Shown: in pieces, positions 24,776-33,924 of the stretch
How positions within the stretch are numbered: position 1 is the stretch's first letter
Layout: each line of letters opens with the position of its first letter
Assembly: GCA_047632755.1 (NCBI GenBank)
Contig: JBLIDT010000006.1
Span: 62,001-126,000, forward strand
Length of the DNA stretch: 64,000 bases
Reading direction: 5' to 3'
DNA from: JAKVAV01 sp047632755
Lineage (GTDB): Bacteria; Bacteroidota; Bacteroidia; Flavobacteriales_D; Cryomorphaceae
Notes under the pieces: model-generated
What the model saw: the letters and a program-made list of their open reading frames with translations, nothing else
Database searches by the model: none
Told to the model about the DNA's origin: nothing
Translations under genes and position numbers: made by a program

Positions 24776-27244
24776 TTGCCCTTGAAAGTTTTTTTCGCCG
24801 ACGTAGTCTTGCCTTTAGCACTCCCGAAGACCTTCATCTATCGCATTCCGCAGAATATGGTAGAGTTTGTCGAAGTGGGAATCAGGGTAGTTGTGCCTTT
24901 CGGCAAAAATAAGCTCTATACGGGTATCATAGAGCTGATTCACGATAGAGCTCCCGTAGGATACACTGCCAAATACCTCGATGATGTGCTGGAAGAAAGC
25001 GCATTGATCAACGAGAAGCAGATGAAACTTTGGGATTGGATTTCGTCCTATTACCTCTGTACAAAAGGTGAAGTGATGCTCGCGGCGATGCCCTCCTCTA
25101 TGAGGCTCGGCAGCGAAACAAAGTACATTCCCAATCCTGCTTTCGAAGGAGATATAACGGGATTGAGTGATAAGGAGCAAATGCTTTTGCAGGTATTGCA
25201 CGATCGGGAGGTCATGACAGCTCCAGAAGTTTCCGAGATTCTCGACATAAAGAATATCCAGCGCACCATGAAGCGCCTTCTCGAAGCATCGGCCATTTTG
25301 ATCATGGAAGATTTCAAAGAAGGCTTCAAGCCAAAAGTGGAAAAATTCGTTCGCCTAACTGAAGCATGCATCGATGAAGAAGGCTTGCAAGCTGCATTTC
25401 GATCGGTTCAGCGCGCTCCCAAGCAAGAGGAGTTGCTAATGGCTTTTGTTCAATTGAGCGAGCGATACAGTGCCGAGGCGAAAGACGTTCAAAAAACGGT
25501 CTTGCAAAAAAGAGCCAGTGCTTCCTCCGCGCAAGTCACTGCTTTGCAAAAGAAAGGCATCTTCGAGATCTACGAGAAAGAAGTCGGAAGACTCATTTAC
25601 GGCGAAGGCGGTGGAGCAGGGCCTATTCAATTAAGCTCGATTCAAGAAGGAGCGCTGGCAGAAATAAGGAATTCATTTGAAGAGAAAAGTGTGACCCTTC
25701 TTCATGGAGTCACCTCTTCGGGAAAGACAGAAATCTATATTTCCTTAATCAAAGAGCAGCTCGAACTAGGCAAGCAAGTTCTCTACATGCTTCCTGAGAT
25801 TGCGCTGACCACTCAAATGATCAACCGCCTCAAGGCTCATTTTGGTGATCTGGTGGCCGTTTATCACTCTCGCTTCAGTCAAAATGAACGAGTGGAATTA
25901 TGGAATACCATTGGCGACAAGAATTCGACAAAAGCTAAAGTCGTTCTGGGTGCGAGAAGTGCGTTGTTTCTTCCGTTTTCTGAATTGGGCTTAGTCATCG
26001 TAGACGAAGAACACGAGACTTCCTTCAAGCAATTTGATCCAGCTCCACGTTACAATGCGAGAGATGCCGCGATTGTGCTCTCGGGTATTCACCGTGCCAA
26101 AACGTTGCTCGGATCTGCCACACCATCTTTTGAATCTTACTTCAATGCGAAAGGCGGGAAGTATGGTTACGTGCAAGTAACGGAGCGTTTCGGAGGGGTG
26201 GCACTTCCTAAGATTGAGCCCGTATCCTTATCGGGAAAAGAAAGCAATACGGGATATTTCACCAAGGAATTATTGGACGCTATTCGAGACACTTTGAAAA
26301 ACAATGAGCAAATCATTCTTTTTCAAAACCGAAGAGGCTATGCACCAGTTTTGCTTTGCAATACCTGCGGTTGGTCGCCTGAATGCACTAGATGCGACGT
26401 GACCTTGACGTACCACAAAGCCCAAGATCGTTTCGTATGCCACTATTGTGGAAACCGCTACACCGCGCCTCCGAGCTGTGCGGCATGCGGTAGCCACGGA
26501 CTGAGGCTGGCAGGTTTTGGGACGGAGAGAATCGAAGAGGAACTACCCATCTATTTCCCCGATGCCACGGTGGCGCGATTGGATTTAGACTCTACCCGTT
26601 CAAAGAATGCGTACTCCAGGATATTGACCGATTTCCAGAATGGATCAATCGATATTTTGATTGGGACTCAAATGATCACCAAGGGTCTTGATTTTGATCG
26701 AGTGACGTTGGTTGGAATCTTGAATGCTGATCTATTGCTGCGATTTCCTGACTTCAGAGCAGGGGAGAGGGCCTACCAACTAATGACACAAGTTGCGGGG
26801 AGAGCTGGAAGAAAGGAGAAGCAAGGCAAGGTGATCATTCAATCACAAGACCCCAATCAGTGGCTGATACAACAGGTGAAGCATGGGAATTACGAGGGTG
26901 TTTTGAACCAAGAGATCAAAGAGAGGAAGGAGTTTGCCTATCCGCCATTTACCCGATTGATAAAACTCACATTGCAGCACCGCGAGGCTGAAATGGTAGA
27001 CTATTGTGCCGCGGAATTAAAAAATGAATTGTTAAAAATTCTGCCCGAGCAGTCTATTCTGGGACCAGAATACCCTGTGGTGGCTAGAGTGAAGAATCGC
27101 TACAACAAGAATCTCTTGCTCAAACTCCATCGAAATCAGAACCCTGCGGATTTTAAGGGGAAGATGAAGAATCTGACAGGCCCGTTTTTCGCCAAAAAAG
27201 AATTCAAATCCGTGCGGTTGATTATCAACGTCGACCCTTACTAG
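24776..27244 (+). CDS. priA: Primosomal replication restart helicase PriA
   Basis: About 822 residues from the TTG at 24776 (or 24782); the in-frame ATGs at 24605 and 24668 would add a 36-57-residue tail unlike the family, and the -7 element lies between them and the TTG. A 3'-5' DNA helicase that reloads the replisome at stalled forks. Seen: N-terminal DNA-binding domain (VFFADVVLPLALPKTF), Walker A GVTSSGKTEIYI, DEEH box in VIVDEEHETSFKQ, eight Cys in paired CxxC zinc motifs (CNTCGWSPECTRCD, CHYCG, CAACG), then helicase motifs V and VI (GTQMITKGLDF, QVAGRAGR). Confidence 0.93.
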   Translation: MPLKVFFADVVLPLALPKTFIYRIPQNMVEFVEVGIRVVVPFGKNKLYTGIIELIHDRAPVGYTAKYLDDVLEESALINEKQMKLWDWISSYYLCTKGEVMLAAMPSSMRLGSETKYIPNPAFEGDITGLSDKEQMLLQVLHDREVMTAPEVSEILDIKNIQRTMKRLLEASAILIMEDFKEGFKPKVEKFVRLTEACIDEEGLQAAFRSVQRAPKQEELLMAFVQLSERYSAEAKDVQKTVLQKRASASSAQVTALQKKGIFEIYEKEVGRLIYGEGGGAGPIQLSSIQEGALAEIRNSFEEKSVTLLHGVTSSGKTEIYISLIKEQLELGKQVLYMLPEIALTTQMINRLKAHFGDLVAVYHSRFSQNERVELWNTIGDKNSTKAKVVLGARSALFLPFSELGLVIVDEEHETSFKQFDPAPRYNARDAAIVLSGIHRAKTLLGSATPSFESYFNAKGGKYGYVQVTERFGGVALPKIEPVSLSGKESNTGYFTKELLDAIRDTLKNNEQIILFQNRRGYAPVLLCNTCGWSPECTRCDVTLTYHKAQDRFVCHYCGNRYTAPPSCAACGSHGLRLAGFGTERIEEELPIYFPDATVARLDLDSTRSKNAYSRILTDFQNGSIDILIGTQMITKGLDFDRVTLVGILNADLLLRFPDFRAGERAYQLMTQVAGRAGRKEKQGKVIIQSQDPNQWLIQQVKHGNYEGVLNQEIKERKEFAYPPFTRLIKLTLQHREAEMVDYCAAELKNELLKILPEQSILGPEYPVVARVKNRYNKNLLLKLHRNQNPADFKGKMKNLTGPFFAKKEFKSVRLIINVDPY

Positions 27245-27278
27245 TTAACCGTATCTTGTACCATCAATTTCACCTGCA

Positions 27279-28034
27279 GTGAAGAACGTTTTTGGACAAT
27301 GGAAATTTTTGAAATCCTTGCTTATTTCCATTCTGGGAATAGTCACTTGGCCACGCTTTGTATGGACAAATAAGAGCGTAATAGCAGGAATGGATGTCCT
27401 CCAAAAATTGCCCAATCAAAATGTACTCTTGGTGTCCAATCACCAGACATATTTTTCGGATGTTATCTTAATGTACCACGCTTTCAGTGCGGCAAAATGG
27501 AAGTTCAAGCGGGGTATTCGCAATCCGATTTATCTGCTCGCACCCAAGATTAACGTGTATTACGTAGCTGCCGCTGAAACAATGAAGAGTGGATTGCTTC
27601 CGAAGCTATTTGCTTATGGCGGCGCTATTTCGGTTGACAGAACTTGGCGAGCCTCTGGAGAATCGGTGGAAAGAGAGGTCAACCCGAAAGACCCTGAGAA
27701 TATTTCGAAGGCTGTTTCTACTGGTTGGCTGGTTACTTTCCCCCAAGGGACGACCAAGGCATTTGAAAAAGGCCGAAAGGGAACCGCTCACATTATCAAG
27801 CAAAATAAGCCAATTGTCGTTCCTGTCAATATTGACGGATTCCGTCGTGCCTTTGACAAGAAAGGGCTAAAGATCAAGAAGAGGGACACCCGCTTATTGA
27901 TGAAATTCTACGAGCCACTCGATATCGATTACGATGCCCCTGCAGAAGAGATTCTAGAGCAAGTGATGGTTGCCATAAAGCAAACCTCAGAATTTCTCCG
28001 TGTTCCTCAACCTGAGGAAGAAGGGGAGAAATAG
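27279..28034 (+). CDS. 1-acyl-sn-glycerol-3-phosphate acyltransferase-like protein (PlsC family)
   Basis: 251 residues, GTG start at 27279. One N-terminal hydrophobic stretch, then the acyltransferase block I SNHQTYFSD. The usual NHx4D spacing is changed: His55 and the next Asp (61) are separated by five residues. Block III is FPQGTT in place of FPEGTR. Makes phosphatidic acid from lysophosphatidic acid if it is a true PlsC; the odd motif means another lipid acyl acceptor is possible. 35 nt downstream of priA, probably co-transcribed; the next gene converges with a 1-nt gap. Confidence 0.8.
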   Translation: MKNVFGQWKFLKSLLISILGIVTWPRFVWTNKSVIAGMDVLQKLPNQNVLLVSNHQTYFSDVILMYHAFSAAKWKFKRGIRNPIYLLAPKINVYYVAAAETMKSGLLPKLFAYGGAISVDRTWRASGESVEREVNPKDPENISKAVSTGWLVTFPQGTTKAFEKGRKGTAHIIKQNKPIVVPVNIDGFRRAFDKKGLKIKKRDTRLLMKFYEPLDIDYDAPAEEILEQVMVAIKQTSEFLRVPQPEEEGEK

Positions 28035-28035
28035 T

Positions 28036-28473
28036 CTACGCTTTCCCCAGGATTTCGTTTTTTGAAGCTGGGTACGCACTGAAAGTGCCAAGTCCTTTTG
28101 AGGCAATCTTCATTTCCTCGTTTTCGATGGTTATCGTCCCTTCTGAAGAAATCAATCTATTGCCTTCAAAGACCACTTCCCCATTGCCAAGTAGTCGATC
28201 ACCGAGTTTGATCGGAGCGTAGTAATTGATCTTGAATTCGACCGTGCTCACCAGCTTGTCTTTTTCTGCTGCGAGCGAAAGTGCCGCCACACCGAGAATG
28301 GCATCCATCATCGCTGAGATAGCCCCACCATGCGCTGCCATAGGATTGGAGAGGTGTTCTTCTTTGATCTCCATCCGGTACTCGACTTCTCCAGGTTTGA
28401 TAACTGTAAGCTTCAATCCGAGTAGCTTACCGAAAGCATTTACTTCGTTGTATTTCTTTAAAATGGGATGCAT
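28036..28473 (-). CDS. PaaI-type hotdog-fold thioesterase
   Basis: 145 residues. Hotdog core with the catalytic stretch NPMAAHGGAISAMMDAILGVAAL (the HGG of the PaaI/YbgC group) and the strand VSTVEFKINYYAPIKLGDRLLGNG. Hydrolyses acyl-CoA thioesters; substrate unknown. It is 9 nt behind the gamma-glutamyltransferase stop on the same strand. Confidence 0.88.
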   Translation of the reverse strand: MHPILKKYNEVNAFGKLLGLKLTVIKPGEVEYRMEIKEEHLSNPMAAHGGAISAMMDAILGVAALSLAAEKDKLVSTVEFKINYYAPIKLGDRLLGNGEVVFEGNRLISSEGTITIENEEMKIASKGLGTFSAYPASKNEILGKA

Positions 28474-28482
28474 AGTTTTTTC

Positions 28483-30189
28483 TTAGTAGCCCGCTCCAAC
28501 ATCATCACCGCGAGGATCGCCACAAACTTCGAGCATTCCATTGTCTGATACTTTAATGGCATCGACTCTTCCCAAAGTGTTATAGTAGTCGATTTCGTGG
28601 CCCTTGTTTTCCAGCATATTGATGACGTCTTGCGGAAATCGGTCTCGTTCAAGAAAGATCTTATCGGGTAGCCATTGGCTATGAAACTTCGGCGCGGCTA
28701 TGGCGTCTTTTAGATCCATATCGTAGTAGGTGCAGTTGGCAATGGTCTGATATACGGAGGTGATGATGGTACTTCCGCCAGGTGATCCTGCTACTAAAAA
28801 TAGCTCACCATCTTTTTCCACAATTGCAGGTGTCATGGAACTTAGCATTCTTTTGCCTGGCTCGATGGAGTTTGCCTTTCCTCCAACGAGACCAAACATA
28901 TTCGGAGTGCCTGATTTTGAACTGAAATCGTCCATTTGATTGTTCAGCAAAAAGCCAGCTCCCGATACGACTATTCGACTTCCATAAAGACCATTGATCG
29001 TCGTAGTTATGGAAACGGCATTCCCTTCTTCATCGACCACTGATAGGTGCGTGGTTTCCATACTTTCAGAGACCTGCTCAATATTTCCATGACTCACTCT
29101 ACTGCTGAGTGTAGCTCGATACCTGAAGTTTTCCAATCTGGTGGCGAGATAAGTCGAGTCAGTCAATTCCTTGTAAGGGATATCGTAATAGTCGGGATCA
29201 CCGAGGTGCATGGAGCGATCGGCATATACCCGTCTTTCTATTTCCGTATTGAAGTGGAGGTATTCCACAGAATTGTGTTCAATGGAATCGACTTTGAGCA
29301 TTTTACCCATTTTGAACATTTGTTCAAGCGCTATTCCTCCACTAGAGGGTGGAGGAATAGAAATGACTTGGAAATTGTCAAAGGAAAATTTAATGGGGTT
29401 CCGCCATTGCGGCTGGTAATTTTTTAAGTCTCTTTCTGTAATGAGTCCTCTGCCTTCTCCCATTTCGTCCAAAATCAATTGGGCTGTTTCTCCATTGTAA
29501 AATTCAGTAGGGCCTTTTTCTTTGATTCTCGTCAAGGTATTGGCCAGTTCCGTTTGGATCAAAGTATCGCCTTCTACCCATGGGGTTTCTTTCACAAAAG
29601 CCGTAGGAAACCGGTTTCTAGTTTCAAACTTCTCTCGGTTTTCGTTGAGTTTTTGGGCTTGTGTTGCGGTGATTGAAAATCCGTTTCGAGCTATTTCGAT
29701 GGCTGGTTGAAGTAGATAACTCATCTTCAAACTACCAAACTTGTCGTGCATCACGTAAATGCCGGCTACAGATCCTGGGACAGCCGCGGCTAGGCGCGTA
29801 TTCAAACTGATTCCCTCTGCTACTTCACCGTCAGGGCCCAAGAATAATTCCGCGAAGGCGCCTATCGGTGCTCTCTCCCTGAAATCCAAAGTTGCTGCCA
29901 AACCGTCGTTGCGTCGCATAACCATAAATCCGCCTCCACCGATGTTGCCCGCTTCGGGAAAACAAACGGCCAAAGCCCATTGCACGGCCACAGCAGCATC
30001 AGTCGCATTTCCGCCACTCTCCAATATTTCGGCACCTATTCTGGCTGCTACGGGATGCGCACAAGCCACGCCAGCCTTCAAGGAATCCAGACTTTTATCT
30101 ACTCTTACAGATGATTTTGATTCAGAGCTATTAGAGGGCTGACAAGCCCATAAAAAACAGATTGCCAGCAGTAATATTATTCTATTCAT
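28483..30189 (-). CDS. ggt: Gamma-glutamyltransferase, lipoprotein type
   Basis: 568 residues from the ATG at 30189; a TTG/ATG a little upstream (30201) is possible but the signal (MNRIILLLAICFLWACQP, lipobox Cys) favours this one. N-terminal nucleophile hydrolase that cleaves gamma-glutamyl bonds of glutathione and related peptides, here anchored by a lipid. The self-processing and catalytic threonine is in METTHLSVVDEEGN (first Thr, residue 379); GSPGGSTIITSVYQ closes the oxyanion region. Overlaps the cyclophilin stop by 8 nt. Confidence 0.93.
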   Translation of the reverse strand: MNRIILLLAICFLWACQPSNSSESKSSVRVDKSLDSLKAGVACAHPVAARIGAEILESGGNATDAAVAVQWALAVCFPEAGNIGGGGFMVMRRNDGLAATLDFRERAPIGAFAELFLGPDGEVAEGISLNTRLAAAVPGSVAGIYVMHDKFGSLKMSYLLQPAIEIARNGFSITATQAQKLNENREKFETRNRFPTAFVKETPWVEGDTLIQTELANTLTRIKEKGPTEFYNGETAQLILDEMGEGRGLITERDLKNYQPQWRNPIKFSFDNFQVISIPPPSSGGIALEQMFKMGKMLKVDSIEHNSVEYLHFNTEIERRVYADRSMHLGDPDYYDIPYKELTDSTYLATRLENFRYRATLSSRVSHGNIEQVSESMETTHLSVVDEEGNAVSITTTINGLYGSRIVVSGAGFLLNNQMDDFSSKSGTPNMFGLVGGKANSIEPGKRMLSSMTPAIVEKDGELFLVAGSPGGSTIITSVYQTIANCTYYDMDLKDAIAAPKFHSQWLPDKIFLERDRFPQDVINMLENKGHEIDYYNTLGRVDAIKVSDNGMLEVCGDPRGDDVGAGY

Positions 30190-31000
30190 CGATAACGTCA
30201 ATTTGCATGATTAAAGGGTCGATTGGCCATTCACCACCATCGGTTTTTACGGCAGCCATTTTATCCAATACATCCAGTCCTTCATAAATCTCACCAAAAA
30301 CGGTGTGTTCATTGTCCAGATGCGGCGCTCCACCAATCGTCTTGTAAATTTTTCTTTTCCAGTCGGGAATGATTATTTCGCTGTCCCGCTCTATGGCCAT
30401 CAGTTGCGGGTCATTGAATTTTTGTCCTTGGACAAAGAAAAAATAATAAGCTGAAGATCTCTTATCGGGATTGTTCTTATAAGCGCGAGCCATAGATAAG
30501 ATACCTTTCTTGTGTATGCGCTCTTTTTTGAATTCAGGGGGCATGGTGTATGATCCGATCAAGATTCGCTTCACTTTTTCAATTTCACTTTCATTGTTTC
30601 CGCCTTGAACGACAAAATTAGGCGCAACCCGGATAAATTCAGTTCCTGTGAAGTAATTTCTTTTGGTCATCATCAGGAAGTTTGCTGTGTGCAAGGGCGT
30701 GTCATCAAATAACCTCACTTTGAGCGTGCCCAACCGAGTGATTACTCGCACTCTTCTTTCGGGGTTTTTGCGAAAATATTCGCTTAAGAAGCTTTCGATA
30801 TTTGCACTGTCCAGCTTGGGAAATTCTCTTTCGACTACTATGGTGCTATCTTTTTTTGGAATCTCTTTTTTAGTGGTTGATCTAACTTTGGACTCAGTTT
30901 CGTTCAGAGAAGAACCCGAAGGTTCGCAACTCAGAAAGGCTAAAATGATGAAAGCGAATCCGAGAAGATTCGCTTTGTTAAAATTGAAATGAGTTGGCAT
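30182..31000 (-). CDS. Cyclophilin-type peptidyl-prolyl isomerase, lipoprotein
   Basis: 272 residues. A lipoprotein signal ending LAFLSCEPSG, a short Lys/Glu-rich linker, then the cyclophilin domain from about residue 80 (VITRLGTLKVRLFDDTPLHTANF, GTEFIRVAPNFVVQGGNN, HTVFGEIYEGLDVLDKMAAV). Catalyses cis-trans change of prolyl bonds in periplasmic or outer-membrane client proteins. Start codon overlaps the DUF1883 stop by 1 nt (TAATG), and its stop overlaps ggt. Confidence 0.92.
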   Translation of the reverse strand: MPTHFNFNKANLLGFAFIILAFLSCEPSGSSLNETESKVRSTTKKEIPKKDSTIVVEREFPKLDSANIESFLSEYFRKNPERRVRVITRLGTLKVRLFDDTPLHTANFLMMTKRNYFTGTEFIRVAPNFVVQGGNNESEIEKVKRILIGSYTMPPEFKKERIHKKGILSMARAYKNNPDKRSSAYYFFFVQGQKFNDPQLMAIERDSEIIIPDWKRKIYKTIGGAPHLDNEHTVFGEIYEGLDVLDKMAAVKTDGGEWPIDPLIMQIDVIDE

Positions 31001-31347
31001 TAATCGAGAGTGTCGTCGTATTCATCAACTGGCCTTTTTGCGGCTCCAGTCTGTTCCGAGCCATTTAAGGTATCGTAACGGTGTGGGATGAGCTTGGCAT
31101 TGCCAGTTACATCTACTGGATGGCTATAAGACCCTTTTTCAATAACAGCGTGCCAAATGGCCTCAAATGGCACTGTAAAGGTTACGGGCGATTGTTCAGC
31201 GTCACCCCCTCGATACTGATAAGTATGTCCTTTCTTGTACCGTGAAAACTGGCTACTTTCCAAGAGCAATACTTTGGTGGGCTTATCGAACGTTACTTCG
31301 ATTTTATCTTTTGTTTTTGCTAAAAATGGTTTTTGTAGAAATCTCAT
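31000..31347 (-). CDS. DUF1883-family protein
   Basis: 115 residues from the ATG at 31347; the longer frame to 31362 would need a TTG. The sequence MRFLQKPFLAKTKDKIEVTF, then LLLESSQFSRYKKGHTYQYRGG and PFEAIWHAVIEKG, matches the pattern of DUF1883 (short beta-rich protein). The last 30 residues are polar and probably disordered (AAKRPVDEYDDTLD). Function unknown; likely co-transcribed with the cyclophilin. Confidence 0.72.
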   Translation of the reverse strand: MRFLQKPFLAKTKDKIEVTFDKPTKVLLLESSQFSRYKKGHTYQYRGGDAEQSPVTFTVPFEAIWHAVIEKGSYSHPVDVTGNAKLIPHRYDTLNGSEQTGAAKRPVDEYDDTLD

Positions 31348-31396
31348 TGCGTTCAAATTCAACTAAATTTAAGAAAAATACCCTTGCGACTGGGAA

Positions 31397-31435
31397 TAAA
31401 AAAAGCGAGTGATCTAAGACCAACTCGCTTTTTCT
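31397..31435. terminator. Bidirectional terminator
   Basis: Ten-bp stem AAAAGCGAGT/ACTCGCTTTT with a 12-nt loop, A-run before and T-run after, so both strands are served. It is about 130 nt after the stop of the HEPN-like gene on the minus strand; the rest of the 205-nt gap shows nothing else. Confidence 0.75.
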
Positions 31436-31567
31436 TGCTCTGCTCAAAGCAACCATCAGAAGATTTTAACTGCTACCAATGTAAGAGCCAACATCTGAAT
31501 GTTAAAGGGGTTTTTTACCAAAGAGCTTTCTCAACTCTTTTTCGGTCGAAAGTGGAAATAAGCGGAT

Positions 31568-32341
31568 TTATGGTTTTGGGATAATCTGATATTCGAACAC
31601 CACTCGGTCATCATAGCCCAAAGGATATGCGTGAAATTTTCTGGAGCTGCGTATGGTGATGTTTATCTGGGCTTGTTTTTGGACGTGCTTATCGGTTACC
31701 TCAAAAAACAAAATATTGCCAGTCTCCCATTTCTGTCCGTGGATTTTGAATTCAAGGGGCTTCTCTTCAGGATCGCTAGCCTGGACGATAAACTCTAAGG
31801 TTGTGCCGGGATGAATGGTCAAATTGGTTTTGAGTCGGCGCGGTTTGCCTGGCACCCAAATATTTCCGAGACTGTCCTTGATGTATTCTATTCTGGGATA
31901 ACCTTCTTTCCCAACTTCTAGAAGACTTCTATAAGCAGTGATTTTAGCCCGGATCTCTCCTGTTATTCCAAGTACCAAATGCTTTTGGTAAACGAATAGC
32001 TCTCTTCTGTGGATCTGAGGATCTCGATACTCTTCAAGAATTTTGATGAATGTAATCAGACGATCTCTTTCTGTAAAAGCGCTTTGAAAATCGCCAATCC
32101 AGTTCTCTGAAATCAAGTCGGACAAATCCTCAAATGGAGCATAGTAGACCAGTCTTTCTTCTCCTTTATTGGGAACTGAATCTACTTCTCCTTGAGCTTT
32201 TCGTTCTCTCCAAAGATCAATGCGAGCTGAGGGAACGCCACATTTTGACATCCAATCTGCTCCGAGATTTTTCTCAAGAGAGTATTCAATGAAATCTCTC
32301 AGTGCATTCTCTGCGTCTTTTATGGACCGGGCTAATTCCAT
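31568..32341 (-). CDS. HEPN/Swt1-like domain protein
   Basis: 257 residues from the ATG at 32341 (MELARSIKDAENALRDF); the longer frame to 32410 needs a TTG and would abut the divergent start. Residues 1-130 resemble the Swt1-like HEPN domain (FIEYSLEKNLGADWM, RLVYYAPFEDLSDLI) and include RDPQIH (RX4H), the metal-independent RNase motif of HEPN proteins. The C-terminal 110 residues are beta-rich and unknown. HEPN proteins often act as RNases in toxin-antitoxin or defence systems; no antitoxin or nucleotidyltransferase gene adjoins. Confidence 0.65.
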   Translation of the reverse strand: MELARSIKDAENALRDFIEYSLEKNLGADWMSKCGVPSARIDLWRERKAQGEVDSVPNKGEERLVYYAPFEDLSDLISENWIGDFQSAFTERDRLITFIKILEEYRDPQIHRRELFVYQKHLVLGITGEIRAKITAYRSLLEVGKEGYPRIEYIKDSLGNIWVPGKPRRLKTNLTIHPGTTLEFIVQASDPEEKPLEFKIHGQKWETGNILFFEVTDKHVQKQAQINITIRSSRKFHAYPLGYDDRVVFEYQIIPKP

Positions 32342-32410
32342 GACCCGCAAGATGGTGAAAATTGACTTCTCTATCCAAAAAATGGACAGGCGATTCCGTA
32401 ACTTGGACAA

Positions 32411-33007
32411 ATGAAATTTTTGAAGACCTATCTATTGGCCATTTTTGCATTTGCTTCAGTTTCGCTTATTGCTCAAGAGGGGCGCTACATAGAATTCTGG
32501 GCCAAGACCGACGCTGAGTATGCCGACCCTGAGACATCACCACTTAAAAAGGAATATGTGGCTGAATTCGATAGTATCGCACGCTACTCTTATAACCCTG
32601 ACTTTGCGATAATGGCAGAGTTTAAGAACCTTGAGCGTCAGAAGCCCATTACATTTCAAACGACGGGATCAAAAAAGCAACGCTATCAAAAAGCGGGAAC
32701 GATTCATTTTCAAATCGACTCGACGGAGCTGGTTTTGGCAGCATACAGAAATTTGGAATCGATGCGGATGCCTGGTTATGAAAATCAGCTTTTCGTCCCT
32801 TTCACAGATGCTTCTAACGGTTTTGGAACGTATGAAGGCGGCAGATATTTGGAGATGGAATTGCCCGAAACAGATTCTGTCCTTGTTGATTTTAATATAG
32901 TGTACAATCCTTATTGTGCGTATTCAGATCGCTATTCGTGCCCTGTGCCTCCACGAGAGAATGACCTCGAGGTTAGGATATTGGCAGGGGCTAAGTCGCC
33001 GAAATAG
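32411..33007 (+). CDS. DUF1684-family exported protein
   Basis: 198 residues, signal peptide MKFLKTYLLAIFAFASVSLIAQ. The family end motif is clear: NIVYNPYCAYSDRYSCPVPP, then ENDLEVRILAGAK, with two conserved Cys. DUF1684 proteins are widespread in Bacteroidetes and Actinobacteria and have no assigned reaction. Its stop is followed at once by a long inverted repeat. Confidence 0.85.
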   Translation: MKFLKTYLLAIFAFASVSLIAQEGRYIEFWAKTDAEYADPETSPLKKEYVAEFDSIARYSYNPDFAIMAEFKNLERQKPITFQTTGSKKQRYQKAGTIHFQIDSTELVLAAYRNLESMRMPGYENQLFVPFTDASNGFGTYEGGRYLEMELPETDSVLVDFNIVYNPYCAYSDRYSCPVPPRENDLEVRILAGAKSPK

Positions 33008-33129
33008 TGTCTGTCCAGAGAGTCCAATATCTGCGTTGTGCTTGCACTGAAAACAGTCAGCCGCCTAAGGCGGACTCCTTGTTTTCAAAGCTGCGCAAGC
33101 CTTGATCTTGAACTCTCTGGCCAAGACAC
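33008..33129. repeat. Long imperfect inverted repeat between convergent genes
   Basis: Outer arms GTGTC/GACAC (33008-33012, 33125-33129), then CCAGAGAG/CTCTCTGG, CTTGC, TGAAAACA/TGTTTTCA, and a perfect central palindrome CCGCCTAAGGCGG at 33061-33073. About 50 nt per arm with many mismatches. Probably both a 3' end hairpin for the two convergent genes and a member of an intergenic repeat family. Confidence 0.6.
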
Positions 33130-33162
33130 TCGACTCTCTGAGCAAGCTCTAAATAGGGTGCT

Positions 33163-33924
33163 TTACTTCTCTGAGACAGTTTCTAGATTCCAAACCCGTT
33201 CTGTTACGGCATCGCCGTTTTTAAAGAAGAAAACACCTCCCCAGCTGTGGACGACTTTCTTGTACTCATCCCCTTTTCCTTCATGCACCACTACACGTTT
33301 GGTGATGACCTTGTTTCCTTCTTCTGATACGGTTTCGGTGATTCCACTTGGAAATGTTTCAGCCAATTCCTCTCGGTAATCCTCTGTAGACATAGTCTGA
33401 ACATCACCTGATTCTGTTTGATTAGGCTGGGGTTGCTCGTTTTTGACTTTCTCTTTTTCACGCTGAGCCTCCATTTTCTGTCTTTCTTTTTCCTCCCACT
33501 TGTCTAAACGAGCTATCGTTTCTTTTTTAGTCTCAGGAAGTTTTTGCTCAGCTTCAGCTACTTCAGGCTCCTTTGGCTTTGGCTTTTCTTGTTTGATGTC
33601 TTCTTTCTCTGCTGCTCTAAGCATCTCCAAGGTGTCTTTCATAGAGAGTTCAATGTCCGTTATTTTCACTTTTGGGTAGACATTGTAAGGACGAACTTCC
33701 GCTGCTTTTTCATAGCTGCGAATGGCTTTGAGGTAGTGCCTGTCAGAAAACATGTCATGACCTGTGCTCATGTACTGCTGAAATTCAACATCGGTTGCGG
33801 CTTCTATTTTCTCGTTTTCAGCAATGCGAGTGCGCTCTTTTCCCGAAAGGTTTTTTAAATCTTTTTGAGCATTGGCAATTCCAAAAATGAATAAGCTCGA
33901 GAGGATGAGAAGGAGTAATTTCAT
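33163..33924 (-). CDS. Hypothetical exported protein with TPR-like and charged linker regions
   Basis: 253 residues. Signal MKLLLLILSSLFIFGIANAQ; residues 45-90 look like one TPR-type helical pair (FSDRHYLKAIRSYEKAAEVRP), 105-170 is a Lys/Glu/Gln-rich linker, and the C-terminal 60 residues form a strand-rich cap (KVVHSWGGVFFFKNGDAVTE). This layout recurs in Bacteroidetes exported proteins of unknown job. Start overlaps the upstream membrane-protein stop by four nucleotides. Confidence 0.65.
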   Translation of the reverse strand: MKLLLLILSSLFIFGIANAQKDLKNLSGKERTRIAENEKIEAATDVEFQQYMSTGHDMFSDRHYLKAIRSYEKAAEVRPYNVYPKVKITDIELSMKDTLEMLRAAEKEDIKQEKPKPKEPEVAEAEQKLPETKKETIARLDKWEEKERQKMEAQREKEKVKNEQPQPNQTESGDVQTMSTEDYREELAETFPSGITETVSEEGNKVITKRVVVHEGKGDEYKKVVHSWGGVFFFKNGDAVTERVWNLETVSEK

